Source: Brevibacterium sediminis
GTDB lineage: Bacteria; Actinomycetota; Actinomycetes; Actinomycetales; Brevibacteriaceae
NCBI RefSeq assembly: GCF_013623905.1
Contig: NZ_JABKDD010000001.1
Coordinates: 310,001 to 374,000, forward strand
Direction: 5' to 3'
Length of the DNA stretch: 64,000 nucleotides
The stretch's first letter is position 1. Each line of letters starts with the position of its first letter. A model generated the notes under the pieces. That model was not told where the DNA came from. It made no database searches and saw only the letters and a list, made by a program, of their open reading frames with translations. Below are positions 16,985-26,131 of this stretch, piece after piece. The position numbers and the translations under genes were made by a program.

Positions 16985-17068
16985 GCGCTTAGACTAATCG
17001 GTGAGCGCTCACAGCAACTCAACGCAGAGATGAAAGCGACGAGGTGCGCCCGACGAAGGAGTCCAGAC

Positions 17069-17284
17069 ATGAGCCTTGAAGACGATCCATTCGACTACCA
17101 AATCACCAAATCCGGAATCCTCTTCATTCGCCGAGGCGGCCGCACCGTCATGGAGCTCGGCGGAAAGAAGGTTGCCGCGCTCATTCCCAAACTCGGCCGA
17201 GATGACGACACCGACCAGCAGCTGTTGGCACGGGCAACAGGTCACTATCGTCACGGCAACGAACGACAGTCCGGTCGGCATTGA
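17069..17284 (+). CDS. Small conserved protein of unknown function (71 aa)
   Basis: A 71-residue product from ATG 17069, preceded by a good AAGGAG site; an open frame extends upstream but overlaps the divergent GNAT gene and lacks a ribosome site. It reads as a short beta-rich domain (YQITKSGILFIRRGGRTVMELGG, quoted in part) followed by a helix and a basic end with GNER. This layout resembles a family of about 65-70-residue uncharacterised bacterial proteins I recall with the same TK-G---I---G--V--L-G start and RGNER finish; that recollection needs a search. It lies 42 bases before the thioesterase gene. Confidence 0.65.
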   Translation: MSLEDDPFDYQITKSGILFIRRGGRTVMELGGKKVAALIPKLGRDDDTDQQLLARATGHYRHGNERQSGRH

Positions 17285-17326
17285 ATCTGGCTGGACGTTC
17301 GTTCAGTTGTTGGTACTGTATGTGAC

Positions 17327-18145
17327 ATGAGTCAATCGACCGTCAGTGAGTTTTCACAGGCCACCGCAGTCACCCGCCAAGGCGACCACAGCTTTACCGC
17401 CGACCTCGACGCCGGCTGGAAAGTCGCCGGAGCCGTGAATGGAGGCTACCTCCTCGGAGTCGCCGGACAAGCCCTGCGGGCCGTCAACCCGAGCACCCCG
17501 GACCCCCTCGTCATCTCCACCTTCTATCTCGGACCGAGCAGAGAAGGTCCGGTCGACATCTCCACGCGCACACTGCGCGAAGGCCGATCGACGGCGAGCT
17601 ACGGCATCGAACTCTCCCAGAACGGGGCACCGACGATCTCGGCGATGGCGACGATGGGCAACCTCGGCGACCTTCCCGACGATGTCGGCACGACAGCCAC
17701 GCCGCCCCAGCTGCCCCCACCGGAAGAATGCGTCGGTGTCGCCGAAGCCAGCGAGGACTTCAAGAAGGCGGCGCCGCTTATCGAACGGTTCGATATGCGC
17801 CTCGACCCGGCCACCGCAGGATTCGCGGTCGGCAAACCCAGTGGTCGTGGAGTGCTGCAAGGTTGGATTCGGCTCATCGACGGGACCGACCCGGACCCGC
17901 TGTCATTGCTGACTTTCCTCGACTCGTTTCCGCCGGTGATGTTCGACCTCGGTCGCTTCAACTGGGCGCCGACGATGGAACTGACCGCACACGTCCGCGC
18001 CCTGCCCGCTCCCGGCTGGATCAGCGCGCGACTGTACACTCGGAACATCGCGGGCGGAATGTTCGAAGAGGACTGCGAACTGTGGGACTCGGCCGGTCGC
18101 CTCGTCGCTCAGTCGCGGCAGTTGGCGCGCCAGCCCCGCGGGTGA
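17327..18145 (+). CDS. Acyl-CoA thioesterase family protein (double hotdog)
   Basis: A 272-residue protein of the TesB-like/4HBT_3 thioesterase family, which hydrolyses acyl-CoA esters. The first hotdog starts FTADLDAGWKVAGAVNGGYL (about 24-43), a family hallmark with the G-x-V-N-G-G-Y-L loop at the active site. The second spans about 150-270, with a QGWIRL strand and a Leu/Asp-rich LLTFLDSFPPVMFDLG helix. Substrate chain length cannot be read. It stands between a small unknown ORF and a VOC protein with no clear operon link. Confidence 0.84.
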   Translation: MSQSTVSEFSQATAVTRQGDHSFTADLDAGWKVAGAVNGGYLLGVAGQALRAVNPSTPDPLVISTFYLGPSREGPVDISTRTLREGRSTASYGIELSQNGAPTISAMATMGNLGDLPDDVGTTATPPQLPPPEECVGVAEASEDFKKAAPLIERFDMRLDPATAGFAVGKPSGRGVLQGWIRLIDGTDPDPLSLLTFLDSFPPVMFDLGRFNWAPTMELTAHVRALPAPGWISARLYTRNIAGGMFEEDCELWDSAGRLVAQSRQLARQPRG

Positions 18146-18252
18146 CGCGACGATGACGGCGGATAACCGACGATGACGCCTTCGACTTGTCATGTCTGTG
18201 GGGTGCTCTAGAGTCGGATCAACACCTATCCGACTGCGAAAGGACCGCGCTC

Positions 18253-18624
18253 ATGGCGTCGCTGGCATCTTTGAGCATCACCTTCGACTGCCTCGATGTG
18301 GAAGCACAATCGATCTTCTGGGCAGACCTCCTCGGTGCCGACATCGATCCCGGCGCCAACGAGTTCGTTGCGAGCATCGGGGGAGTTCACAACAGCGAGT
18401 CACCGACCCCGGGAATGCTTTTCCTCAAGGTCGACGAACGGGCAGAGGGGAAGAACCCGCTGCACATCGACCTCGACGATCCGCACTATCCGGCGGACGT
18501 CGACCGCGCGGTCTCCTTGGGTGCACATAAGCTCGCGTCTTTCGACGAATATGGGATCGAATGGACGACTCTGAAAGATCCCGAAGGAAATCTCTTCGAC
18601 ATCGGTCGGCGAAAACTAGACTGA
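18253..18624 (+). CDS. VOC (glyoxalase/bleomycin-resistance) superfamily protein
   Basis: A 123-residue single-unit VOC protein, probably a metal-binding dimer. Typical elements are FDCLDVEAQSIFWADLLGA at the start and DPEGNLFDIG at the end. The internal HIDLDDP matches the type in which a glyoxalase-like domain has H-x-D in the second module. The ATG at 18253 is chosen because AAAGGA lies about nine bases ahead; an open frame extends upstream without support. Substrate unknown. Confidence 0.8.
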   Translation: MASLASLSITFDCLDVEAQSIFWADLLGADIDPGANEFVASIGGVHNSESPTPGMLFLKVDERAEGKNPLHIDLDDPHYPADVDRAVSLGAHKLASFDEYGIEWTTLKDPEGNLFDIGRRKLD

Positions 18625-18679
18625 GCCTCATACACCTGGTTCGAACATCAGGCCGTCTGCATGATCAGAGAGGCTCAGC

Positions 18680-19198
18680 ATGACCCTGCCATTGACCGAT
18701 CCGAGCAACTCCCCGAACGAACGTCGTGGGCTCGAAGAATTCGTCGAGTACTTCCGACAGGTGGTCAGACGCAAGGTCGATGGGCTGACGCCCGAGCAGC
18801 TCGACCACACCGTGGCCTCATCGTCTCTGACGATCGGCGGCATCCTCCGCCATCTCACGCTCGTCGAGGAGAGCTGGTTCGTCGAAGTGCTGCAGGGCCG
18901 GGACCTGGGGGAGCCGTGGTCGAGCGTCGACTGGAACAGCGACCGTGATTGGGACTTCGAGTCTGCGTCAGGGATGACCGCGGACGAGCTCCTGGCGGAC
19001 CACGAGCAGGCCTGTGAGAAGTCCCGTGAAATCCTCACCGAGGTGGCCGACCTCGACACGCTCACCGAACGAGGAGACCGTGACGGAGAGAAGTTCAACG
19101 TCCGATGGATCCTCATTCATCTCATCGAAGAGTACGCTCGTCACGCAGGTCATGCGGACATCCTCCGCGAAGACATCGATGGTGAGATCGGCGACTGA
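18680..19198 (+). CDS. DinB family protein (DUF664)
   Basis: A 172-residue four-helix-bundle protein of the DinB/YfiT superfamily, in the DUF664 group common in actinobacteria. Members bind a divalent metal through three His. Candidate ligands here are the His in ILRHLTLVEESWF (about 57) and the two in EEYARHAGHADI near the C-terminus. Several actinobacterial DinB-fold proteins are mycothiol-dependent, and this window carries a mycothiol gene, but no specific reaction can be assigned. Independent gene between VOC and DUF368 genes. Confidence 0.85.
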   Translation: MTLPLTDPSNSPNERRGLEEFVEYFRQVVRRKVDGLTPEQLDHTVASSSLTIGGILRHLTLVEESWFVEVLQGRDLGEPWSSVDWNSDRDWDFESASGMTADELLADHEQACEKSREILTEVADLDTLTERGDRDGEKFNVRWILIHLIEEYARHAGHADILREDIDGEIGD

Positions 19199-19242
19199 GT
19201 CGCACCTCATCGGCGCCCGGTGGATCTAATAGGCTGGAAAGT

Positions 19243-20250
19243 ATGACGAACACCCCGCCGACCGATACCGCCGCTGCGCCGAAGAGATCCAAAGCACTCC
19301 TCCCGCTCGACCTGATCCGGGGCTTTCTCATCGGCAGCGCGGAACTCGTCCCCGGGGTCTCCGGCGGAACCATCGCCTTGGTCACCGGCGTCTACGACCA
19401 GCTCATCGACTCCGCATCTCACGTCGTTTCGGCCGCGAAGACTCTCGTGACAGGACCGAACCGTGCGGCGGGGGCTCTGGCGGAACTGCGGCGCACCGAC
19501 TGGTTCCTCGTCATCCCCGTTCTGTTGGGCATGGCCGCGGCAGTGTTCACCATCGCCGGTGTCATGGAAAGCTTCGTCACCAGCAACCCCGAACTCTCCC
19601 GGGGTCTGTTCTTCGGCCTGGTCTCCGCCAGCATCGCGGTGCCGTTGAGGATGTTGCCGGCACGCTCCTCGCGACAGCCCGTGCTCCTCGGCGTTCTGGC
19701 GTTCATCGTCGCCGCCGCTCTCGCATTCTGGATGACGAGTCTGGCAGGTGGGGCAGACGTGGAGAATCCACCGCTCATCGCCGTCTTCTTCGTCGCCTCT
19801 ATCGCCATCTGCGCTCTCGTCGTGCCCGGAGTGTCCGGATCGTTCTTCCTGCTGGCAGTGGGTATGTACTCGACCACTCTGCGGGCCGTGGACTCACGCG
19901 ATTTCGGGTACCTCGGAATCTTCATGCTCGGCGCGATCCTCGGCCTGGCGGTCTTCGTCAACATTCTCAAATACTTCCTGCACAACCACCGGTGGTGGAC
20001 CCTCATCGTCATGGCAGGACTGATGTTCGGTTCCCTCCGCGCGCTCTGGCCGTGGCAGTCATCTGCAGAGGTGGGCGCCGACGGCGAAGAACACGGAGCG
20101 GGCGGCCTGCTGGCCCCCGTCGATCCGGTACTCGGTCCGATCCTGCTTGCGGTCCTCGGCGCGGCCGTCGTCGTCATCCTCATCATCGTCGAGGCTAAAT
20201 CTGCGTCTGCGAAGGATGAGGCTGATAGAGCCGATTCCGCCACAGCGTGA
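19243..20250 (+). CDS. DUF368 family membrane protein (putative undecaprenyl-phosphate translocase)
   Basis: A 335-residue polytopic membrane protein. It has the family's internal repeat: GSAELVPGVSGGTIALVTGVY (quoted in part; about 28-47) and LVVPGVSGSFFLLAVGMY (about 190-207), each a re-entrant-type loop. Members of DUF368 have been implicated as flippases recycling undecaprenyl phosphate across the membrane (PopT type). Transfer of that role to this protein is by family only. It stands just ahead of a wall-anchored nucleotidase gene, but about 115 bases separate them and a promoter there is likely. Confidence 0.87.
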   Translation: MTNTPPTDTAAAPKRSKALLPLDLIRGFLIGSAELVPGVSGGTIALVTGVYDQLIDSASHVVSAAKTLVTGPNRAAGALAELRRTDWFLVIPVLLGMAAAVFTIAGVMESFVTSNPELSRGLFFGLVSASIAVPLRMLPARSSRQPVLLGVLAFIVAAALAFWMTSLAGGADVENPPLIAVFFVASIAICALVVPGVSGSFFLLAVGMYSTTLRAVDSRDFGYLGIFMLGAILGLAVFVNILKYFLHNHRWWTLIVMAGLMFGSLRALWPWQSSAEVGADGEEHGAGGLLAPVDPVLGPILLAVLGAAVVVILIIVEAKSASAKDEADRADSATA

Positions 20251-20365
20251 ACGCAAGAGAGTTTGTGCAAATTTCTCTCAAGATCCATTCAGAAAACGAT
20301 CAGCGCCCACTAGGGTAAGAGAGTTGGATCACTTTCATCCTCTCTGACCAGTTCTCTGGAGACTC
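20251..20365 (+). promoter_or_regulatory. Leader of the wall-anchored nucleotidase gene
   Basis: A gene-free AT-richer stretch ahead of the nucleotidase. It contains TTTGTGCAAATTT (near 20262-20274), a near-palindrome, and a small inverted repeat AGAGAG ... CTCTCT around 20318-20345. Either could be an operator. No promoter can be assigned with confidence. Confidence 0.3.
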
Positions 20366-22564
20366 ATGCGTCTGCGCACCCTGACCTCGTCCACACTCGC
20401 CCTCGCTCTCATCGTCACCGGCCCCGCGGCCGCCTCCGCGACTGGCCTCGGCAGTGCCGACGCCCCCGCCGACTCTCAGGCGGCGACAACCGGAGAACTG
20501 ACTCTGTTGGCGACGACTGACGTTCACGGCAACGTACTCAATTGGGACTATTTCGCGAACAAGCCCTACCCGGCAGGGGAGGAGCTGGGCATGTCCCGAG
20601 CCTCGACTCTCATCAAGGGAGTGCGTGAGGACAAAGGTGCCGATTCCGTGCTCCTCGTCGACAACGGCGACACCATCCAAGGCAATCCCTTGGCCTACTA
20701 CTTCGCCAAACAGGAACCGATCACGACGAGTGGCCAAACCCACCCATTGGCCAAGACCTTTAACCACCTGGAATACGACGCACAGGTCGTCGGCAACCAC
20801 GAATTCAACTATGGCCTCGATCTGCTGGCTACCTACCGCGACCAGGTCGACTTTCCGCTGGTCGGAGCCAATGTCATCGCAGATGCCGACGGACAGACCC
20901 ATTTGGACCCGTACGCGATGGTGGAGAAGCAGGTCGATGGTGAGACGATCACCGTCGGCGTTCTCGGCGTGACCACACCCGGCAGCCGCATCTGGGACAA
21001 GAACAACCTGTCCGGGAAGGTGCACTTCGACGATCCGGTCGAGACGGCACAGAAGTATGTGCCCGAGATGAAACAGAAGGGCGCAGACGTCATCGTCGTA
21101 CTGTCCCACTCTGGCAAAGATCCGAAGGGACAGAGCTGGGATCCGGACCAGCTGCAGGAGAACGTCAGCACCTCGGTAGCGAAAGTGCCAGGAGTTGATG
21201 TCCTCGTCGCCGGCCATACTCATCAGAACGAACCCAGTCAGGTCGTGACCCGTGACGACGGCACCCAAGTGCTCATCACCCAACCGAACTATTGGGCGCG
21301 ATCGGTATCCGAGGTGGGACTGCCGATCAATCTTGACACCCACCACGTGGACTGGGGCGAGACCGAGCCGCACGCAGACGCTCTTGCCACACAAGGGGAG
21401 GTCGCTGAGGACCAGGAGATCAATGACCTTGTCGATGAGCAGCACCAGACCACGATCGACTACGTGAACACGAAGATCGGATCGGTCACCGAAACACTGT
21501 CGGCGAAGACCTCCTACTACGAAGACACGGCCATCCTCGACTTCATCTCCCATGTCCAAACCGAGACGGTTGAAGAAGGACTGAAGGGAACGGACTATGC
21601 CGATCTTCCCGTGATCTCGCAGGCATCACCCTTCAGCCGCACCGCAGAGTTCCCGGCGGGCGACATCACGATCCGAGATGTGGCAGGACTCTACGTCTAC
21701 GACAACACTCTTGCCGGTGTCGAGATCAACGGTGCTCAACTGCGCGACTACCTCGAATTCTCGGCACGCTATTTCAAGCAGACCGAGGAAGGCGCCGAAT
21801 TCGACCCGGTGGACGGCACGAACGCGATCGACGAAGTCTCGGAATCTCCGATCCCGGACTACAACTACGATGCGCTTGCCGGAATCGACTACGACATCAA
21901 TGTCTCCAAACCGACCGGGGAGAGGATCGAGAACCTCACGCTGGCCGACGGCAGCGAAATCGGAGACGATGACCGGTTCATCCTCGCCATCAACAACTAT
22001 CGTCAGTCCGGTGGAGGTGGCTACCCGGTCGACGGACTCAAAGAGGTTTACAACGAACAGGTCGAGGTGCGTCAGGCACTCATCGACTGGGCGGAGGAGA
22101 AGCAGATCGTCGACCCCGACGATTTCTTCGACGAGAACTGGCAAGTCGTCACCAGCAGCCGTGCACCAGGCGGAGACGATGACGATTCCGGTGACAGCGT
22201 GGATTCCGACAGTTCCGGCGAAGCCACTGCCGAGGCAGGCTCGAATGCGTCCGCCGGAGCCGAGTCCGATGCCGCTGGAGCCTCCGACGGCGCGGGTTCC
22301 GGGAGCTCCGGAAGCGCTGACGGGGAGGACAATGCCGGAGAAGCAACATCCGAGAACGACGGCTCGACGAACAGTGCATTGGACGGCAATTCTGACGGCG
22401 GCGACGCCGACGGCCGTGAAGCTGACGGTTCGGCAACCGGTGCAGGTGGCGGGGCCGACCTGCCGCGGACAGGCCTCGAGCTTGCCACAAGCATCGGCCT
22501 CGCTGCTGCGATCATCGCACTCGGTTCGGCACTCGTGGTCGTCTCACGCCGCCGTCGTCGCTGA
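20366..22564 (+). CDS. LPXTG-anchored 5'-nucleotidase / cyclic-nucleotide phosphodiesterase
   Basis: Surface phosphohydrolase of the UshA/CpdB family, 732 residues, likely to release phosphate and nucleosides from extracellular nucleotides. Order: signal peptide (1-27); metallophosphatase domain with TTDVHGN, DNGDTIQGN, GNHEFNYG, VLSHSGKD and AGHTHQNE (two-metal site); C-terminal 5'-nucleotidase domain with SQASPFSRT, a NTLAGVEINGAQLRDYLE stretch and NNYRQSGGGGYP (substrate pocket). A Ser/Gly/Asp/Glu-rich stalk of about 110 residues follows, then LPRTG, a membrane helix and RRRRR. Use of the RxSxxxGGYP-type motif and length agree with the family. Sortase-dependent. Confidence 0.92.
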   Translation: MRLRTLTSSTLALALIVTGPAAASATGLGSADAPADSQAATTGELTLLATTDVHGNVLNWDYFANKPYPAGEELGMSRASTLIKGVREDKGADSVLLVDNGDTIQGNPLAYYFAKQEPITTSGQTHPLAKTFNHLEYDAQVVGNHEFNYGLDLLATYRDQVDFPLVGANVIADADGQTHLDPYAMVEKQVDGETITVGVLGVTTPGSRIWDKNNLSGKVHFDDPVETAQKYVPEMKQKGADVIVVLSHSGKDPKGQSWDPDQLQENVSTSVAKVPGVDVLVAGHTHQNEPSQVVTRDDGTQVLITQPNYWARSVSEVGLPINLDTHHVDWGETEPHADALATQGEVAEDQEINDLVDEQHQTTIDYVNTKIGSVTETLSAKTSYYEDTAILDFISHVQTETVEEGLKGTDYADLPVISQASPFSRTAEFPAGDITIRDVAGLYVYDNTLAGVEINGAQLRDYLEFSARYFKQTEEGAEFDPVDGTNAIDEVSESPIPDYNYDALAGIDYDINVSKPTGERIENLTLADGSEIGDDDRFILAINNYRQSGGGGYPVDGLKEVYNEQVEVRQALIDWAEEKQIVDPDDFFDENWQVVTSSRAPGGDDDDSGDSVDSDSSGEATAEAGSNASAGAESDAAGASDGAGSGSSGSADGEDNAGEATSENDGSTNSALDGNSDGGDADGREADGSATGAGGGADLPRTGLELATSIGLAAAIIALGSALVVVSRRRRR

Positions 22565-22703
22565 GCGGCTGTCGGCCATCTGTGGGATTCATCAATCCGA
22601 GGGCCGGCGAAAGTCCGGTCCATGTTCGTCGTGTTCCCCTCGGAGCCGTCTCACGTAGAGTGAGGGTGACAGCAGTCAGCTCTGAAGAAGGAGAGAGTCA
22701 AGC

Positions 22704-23204
22704 ATGGCCAACACAGCATTTCAGGGATCTCCGGTCAAGACCGTCGGCGAACTGCCCGCCAAGGGCGAACAAGCCCCGGCATTCAGCCTCGTCGGCGCCG
22801 ACCTCGGTGATGTGAACTCACAGGACAACTCGGGCAAGCGTGTCGTGCTCAACATCTTCCCCAGCCTCGATACGGGAGTGTGCGCCGCCTCGGTGCGCAA
22901 GTTCAACGAACTCGCCTCCGGCCTGGAGAACACCACTGTTCTCTGCGTGTCCAACGACCTTCCGTTCGCCCAGGCTCGCTTCTGCGGCGCTGAAGGCATC
23001 GAGAACGTCGTGACGGCGTCGGGATTCCGCAGCTCGTTCGGCAAGGATTTCGGTGTGACCATGGTCGACGGTCCGCTCGCTGGTCTGCTCGCCCGATCCG
23101 TTGTCGTCCTCGACGAGAAGGGCACCGTGACGTACACGCAGCTCGTTGACGAGATCACCACCGAACCCGACTACGACTCGGCAATCGCAGCTCTGGAAGC
23201 CTGA
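22704..23204 (+). CDS. tpx: Thiol peroxidase Tpx (atypical 2-Cys peroxiredoxin)
   Basis: Reduces hydrogen peroxide and organic hydroperoxides in the cytoplasm using thioredoxin. The 166-residue product has the peroxidatic Cys in [11 protein letters not shown] (Cys60) and the resolving Cys in ARFCGAEGI (Cys94), at almost exactly the E. coli Tpx positions. The N-terminal [15 protein letters not shown] start and FSLVGADL strand are also typical. An AAGGAGAG site lies about ten bases before the ATG. A hairpin 40 bases after the stop closes the unit, so it is monocistronic. Confidence 0.95.
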   Translation: MANTAFQGSPVKTVGELPAKGEQAPAFSLVGADLGDVNSQDNSGKRVVLNIFPSLDTGVCAASVRKFNELASGLENTTVLCVSNDLPFAQARFCGAEGIENVVTASGFRSSFGKDFGVTMVDGPLAGLLARSVVVLDEKGTVTYTQLVDEITTEPDYDSAIAALEA

Positions 23205-23243
23205 TCTTCTCCCGCGAGTCGAAGGTTTGACTCGTGAAATACG

Positions 23244-23277
23244 AACCGGGTGGGACGCACACGCGTCCCACCCGGTT
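23244..23277 (+). terminator. Terminator of tpx
   Basis: A perfect 15-bp stem, 23244-23258 with 23263-23277, with an ACAC loop, followed by TTGTTCT. It stands between the stop of tpx and the convergent PIG-L gene and may serve both. Confidence 0.85.
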
Positions 23278-23351
23278 GTTCTCTATCAGCAGCGTGCCGG
23301 TCGAAGTGGTTCGGAGCACCGGCTGCTGACAAGGAGCAATTGGCGAAGTGC

Positions 23352-24068
23352 TCACATATCGACGACTGTGATCGGCAGGGCGTAGTCGACGCCGGCGAGT
23401 TCTCCACCGCTCGTGGTAATGCCGGGGATCATATCCTTCGGCGCCGGATGATCGCTGAGGGCGTCCAAATAGACCTTGTGCGCCTCAAGCGATCGCACAC
23501 CACGGTCGACGTGCGCAGCAGTGAGCGCCACGGCGTGAGTGGGCTGGGCACCATTGATGAGCAGCCGATCAGCCTTCCACGCTTCCAGTCCCTCATCCTT
23601 GAGATCGGTGAAGACCCAGGGATTGTCCGCATCGCGAATTGCATCGACGGTGGCAACGCCGGCATGGCGATGGTCGACATGATTGAGCCCCCATTGCACC
23701 TGGAGGTCGAAGGTCGTCACGACAACCGCATTCGGGCGGAACTCGCGGATCTTCCGTGCGATTGCCCGACGCAACTCGTGCGTGGGTTCCAGCAGACCAT
23801 CCGGGAAGTCGAGGATCTCCAGATCGTCGACGCCGACGATATTGCACGCCCGACGCTGTTCCTCGGCGCGCAGCGGTGCCACTTCCTCCGGGCTCATGTC
23901 CCGGATTCCTGCTTCCCCTCGGGTGAGCAGAAGATAGGCGACTTCTTTGCCCTCATCGGTCCATTTCGACACGGCTGCCGAACCCCCGTATTCCATATCG
24001 TCAGGGTGGGCGACCACGCAGAGCACACGGTTGATATCGGAGTCATCGAAAAGCGGGATCTCAGTCAT
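23352..24068 (-). CDS. PIG-L family deacetylase
   Basis: Zinc-dependent N-deacetylase of the LmbE/PIG-L family, 238 residues. The metal site is visible: CVVAHPDDMEYG (His/Asp pair with a following Asp, about 16-27) and the distal HVDHRHAG (about 129-136). The family includes MshB, Mca and other deacetylases of GlcN-linked or sugar substrates. This copy is shorter than the mshB in the same window, and its substrate is not predictable; a mycothiol-conjugate or bacillithiol-type role would be guesswork. It is convergent with tpx and divergent from the lipoprotein at 24171. Confidence 0.88.
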   Translation of the reverse strand: MTEIPLFDDSDINRVLCVVAHPDDMEYGGSAAVSKWTDEGKEVAYLLLTRGEAGIRDMSPEEVAPLRAEEQRRACNIVGVDDLEILDFPDGLLEPTHELRRAIARKIREFRPNAVVVTTFDLQVQWGLNHVDHRHAGVATVDAIRDADNPWVFTDLKDEGLEAWKADRLLINGAQPTHAVALTAAHVDRGVRSLEAHKVYLDALSDHPAPKDMIPGITTSGGELAGVDYALPITVVDM

Positions 24069-24170
24069 GAGTCCAGGCTAGGCGGCAGTTGACGCTTGCG
24101 CCAGAGACCAGGGACGACCAGATGATTGGGTACGATGTGGAGGACCCCACCGATCGAGTGAAGGCAGACA

Positions 24171-24836
24171 ATGATGAACAGACCACTCGTAGCGGTGACG
24201 CTGGCCCTGGGCCTGACTCTCAGCGGATGTTCGGCGTTCAAGGTCAGCAGCTCCGAAGATGCGGGATCCAAACCGGCGAATGTGGGAATCGGCGACGGAC
24301 AGTCGCCTTCGCCGACCGCAACCGGCCCGACGATTCCCAACGGGATGAGCGAGACCACTGTCGACCTGGGCGGACAATGTCCCGTCGAAGTCAGTTTGGC
24401 CTTGGGCGCCGACTGGGCAGATGGGTCCGGCTACGACGGCTATCGGCTCTACGAAGCTGATTCTGGCGCGATCATCACTGTCAACTGCATTGATGACGAC
24501 GAGTCGTCACCTCAAGAATTGGTGGACAAGGCGCGGGAGAGGATGTTCAGCACGTCGGGATCGTCCATGACCAGTGAGGCCACCGGATCACTCAGCGGTG
24601 GAGAGTACTGGGTCTTCCACGGCACCTTGGCACCCGATGACATGCGAGCTGTCGACAAAGAGGACTCCGTGATGTTCGGTGCAGTTGCCGGAATATCTGT
24701 CGACGGTCGACTCTTCAAGGTCAGCGTCGACATGCTTGCGCAAGCCGATGACACAGAGGCTCAAGACCAGTTCCGACAGATGCTGCCGACGGTTCGCTTT
24801 GGCGATCAGGTGCTCAAAGCCCCAGACCTGCGCTGA
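24171..24836 (+). CDS. Lipoprotein of unknown function
   Basis: A 221-residue secreted lipoprotein with a signal peptide and lipobox LSGC (Cys near 20), then a Ser/Pro/Thr-rich linker and a single mixed alpha/beta domain from about residue 55. That domain starts ETTVDLGGQCPVEVSLALG and contains one further Cys (VNCIDDD), so the pair may form a disulfide. I do not recognise the domain. The last 31 bases overlap, tail to tail, the end of the flavoprotein gene on the other strand. Confidence 0.75.
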   Translation: MMNRPLVAVTLALGLTLSGCSAFKVSSSEDAGSKPANVGIGDGQSPSPTATGPTIPNGMSETTVDLGGQCPVEVSLALGADWADGSGYDGYRLYEADSGAIITVNCIDDDESSPQELVDKARERMFSTSGSSMTSEATGSLSGGEYWVFHGTLAPDDMRAVDKEDSVMFGAVAGISVDGRLFKVSVDMLAQADDTEAQDQFRQMLPTVRFGDQVLKAPDLR

Positions 24837-26041
24837 GGCTGCCGACTGCCAGACATGCGTTTGAGCAGTTCTCGAGCCGCTATCCTCCCGGCCCTGGTCG
24901 CGCCGACCGTGGAACTGGCTGATCCGTAGCCGACGAGGAACAGCCGTGGATCGTCTTTGACCGCGACCTCGGTTTCCATGGAGATTCCGCCATCAGGTGT
25001 GCGCAGGCGCAGCGGTGCAAGGTGTTTGAGTGCTGCTCGGAACCCGGTGTTCCAGAAGATCACGTCGACCTCTTCGACATGGGGTTCGTCGAACGGCGCC
25101 CATGATTCGGGCACCGCCAGGTAGTCGCTGGCCGAAGGACCCAAGCCTTCCGACGTGGTCGGAAGCTCGGTGTCGCCGAGTCCGGGGAAGTGGACGCCGT
25201 GGGGAAGGATGCGGTCGAACATGCCTCGAGACACCAGAACTCCCGAGTCGATTCCTTCCCGGAACTCTCTGCGGATCGGCAGGCCAGTCGTGCGGACGAC
25301 GCTGGCTGGGGCCAGACCGGACAGAGTTCGTTCGCGAACGGCTCGTTCGACCTCAAGTCCCCATTGGCCGTCGAAGTCCCTGGACGTGAAGTTCGGGGGA
25401 CGGCGTGTGGCCCAAAGAGTGTCGGTCACTTCGGCGAGTTCGAGGAGAAACTGCGTGGCGGAGATTCCGCCGCCGACCACGAGCGTGCGCAGTCCCCGGA
25501 AGTCTTCGACGTCACGGAAGTTCACGGTATGCAGCTGGTGGCCCTCGAACTCCGCGATGCCGGGGACGAAGGGGACGTAAGGCTGGGTCCACGTGCCGGT
25601 TGCGTTGATGAGGTAGTCGCTGGAGAGCGTCACGTGTTCACCGTCGACGGTGGCTGTGATGGTGAATCGTCCCTGTCCGGGTTCTTCGGACCGGACGGTG
25701 TCCACTTCAGCCGGCCGGATGACGCAGAGTTCGAGTTCGCGTTCGAACCGGGAGTAGTAGTCGGAGACGATCTCGGAGGCAGGGACGTTCGGGTCGGGAC
25801 GTCCGAGAGGAAACCCAGGCAGGTCGGAGATGTGGTTGGTGGTGCCCAGGGTCAATGAGTCCCACCGTTCTCGCCAGGCACCACCGGGGCCGTCTCCGGC
25901 ATCGAGGATGATGAAGTCTTTGCCCGGTGCGAGGCCGTCGCGCCACAGGTAATGTGCTGCGGACAGTCCGGCTTGGCCCGCGCCGATGATGACGATAGGC
26001 CAATGAGAGTCGATCAGGAGCTCGTTGATTCGGCACACCAT
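24806..26041 (-). CDS. FAD-dependent oxidoreductase / flavin monooxygenase-like (CzcO type)
   Basis: A 411-residue flavoprotein. The FAD-binding GAGQAG motif follows strand PIVII (about 16-24), PGGAWRERWDSL is the second FAD contact typical of flavin-containing monooxygenases and YhdW/CzcO-type proteins, and a second Rossmann motif VVGGGISA (about 183-190) is for NAD(P)H. ATGTWTQP precedes it. The C-terminal IFWNTGFRAALKHL and LFLVGYGSASSTVGATRAG parts close the FAD site. Substrate is unknown. It lies downstream of the low-GC PKD/lipoprotein pair on the same strand with a 90-base gap, and overlaps the convergent lipoprotein gene by 31 bases. Confidence 0.85.
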   Translation of the reverse strand: MVCRINELLIDSHWPIVIIGAGQAGLSAAHYLWRDGLAPGKDFIILDAGDGPGGAWRERWDSLTLGTTNHISDLPGFPLGRPDPNVPASEIVSDYYSRFERELELCVIRPAEVDTVRSEEPGQGRFTITATVDGEHVTLSSDYLINATGTWTQPYVPFVPGIAEFEGHQLHTVNFRDVEDFRGLRTLVVGGGISATQFLLELAEVTDTLWATRRPPNFTSRDFDGQWGLEVERAVRERTLSGLAPASVVRTTGLPIRREFREGIDSGVLVSRGMFDRILPHGVHFPGLGDTELPTTSEGLGPSASDYLAVPESWAPFDEPHVEEVDVIFWNTGFRAALKHLAPLRLRTPDGGISMETEVAVKDDPRLFLVGYGSASSTVGATRAGRIAARELLKRMSGSRQPQRRSGALST

Positions 26042-26131
26042 GGGGCCATTGTTTCAGGTTTCTCTAGTCAAGGGCTCACTGATCATGGCCGGGCGATGGG
26101 CCGAGCCTTTCCGAATAAGAACGTCACGGCG

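Noticed and set aside
23250..24092. A 280-codon plus-strand frame opposite the PIG-L gene
   Set aside because: Shadow frame; the PIG-L protein on the minus strand has intact metal motifs, and the plus frame begins inside the tpx terminator.
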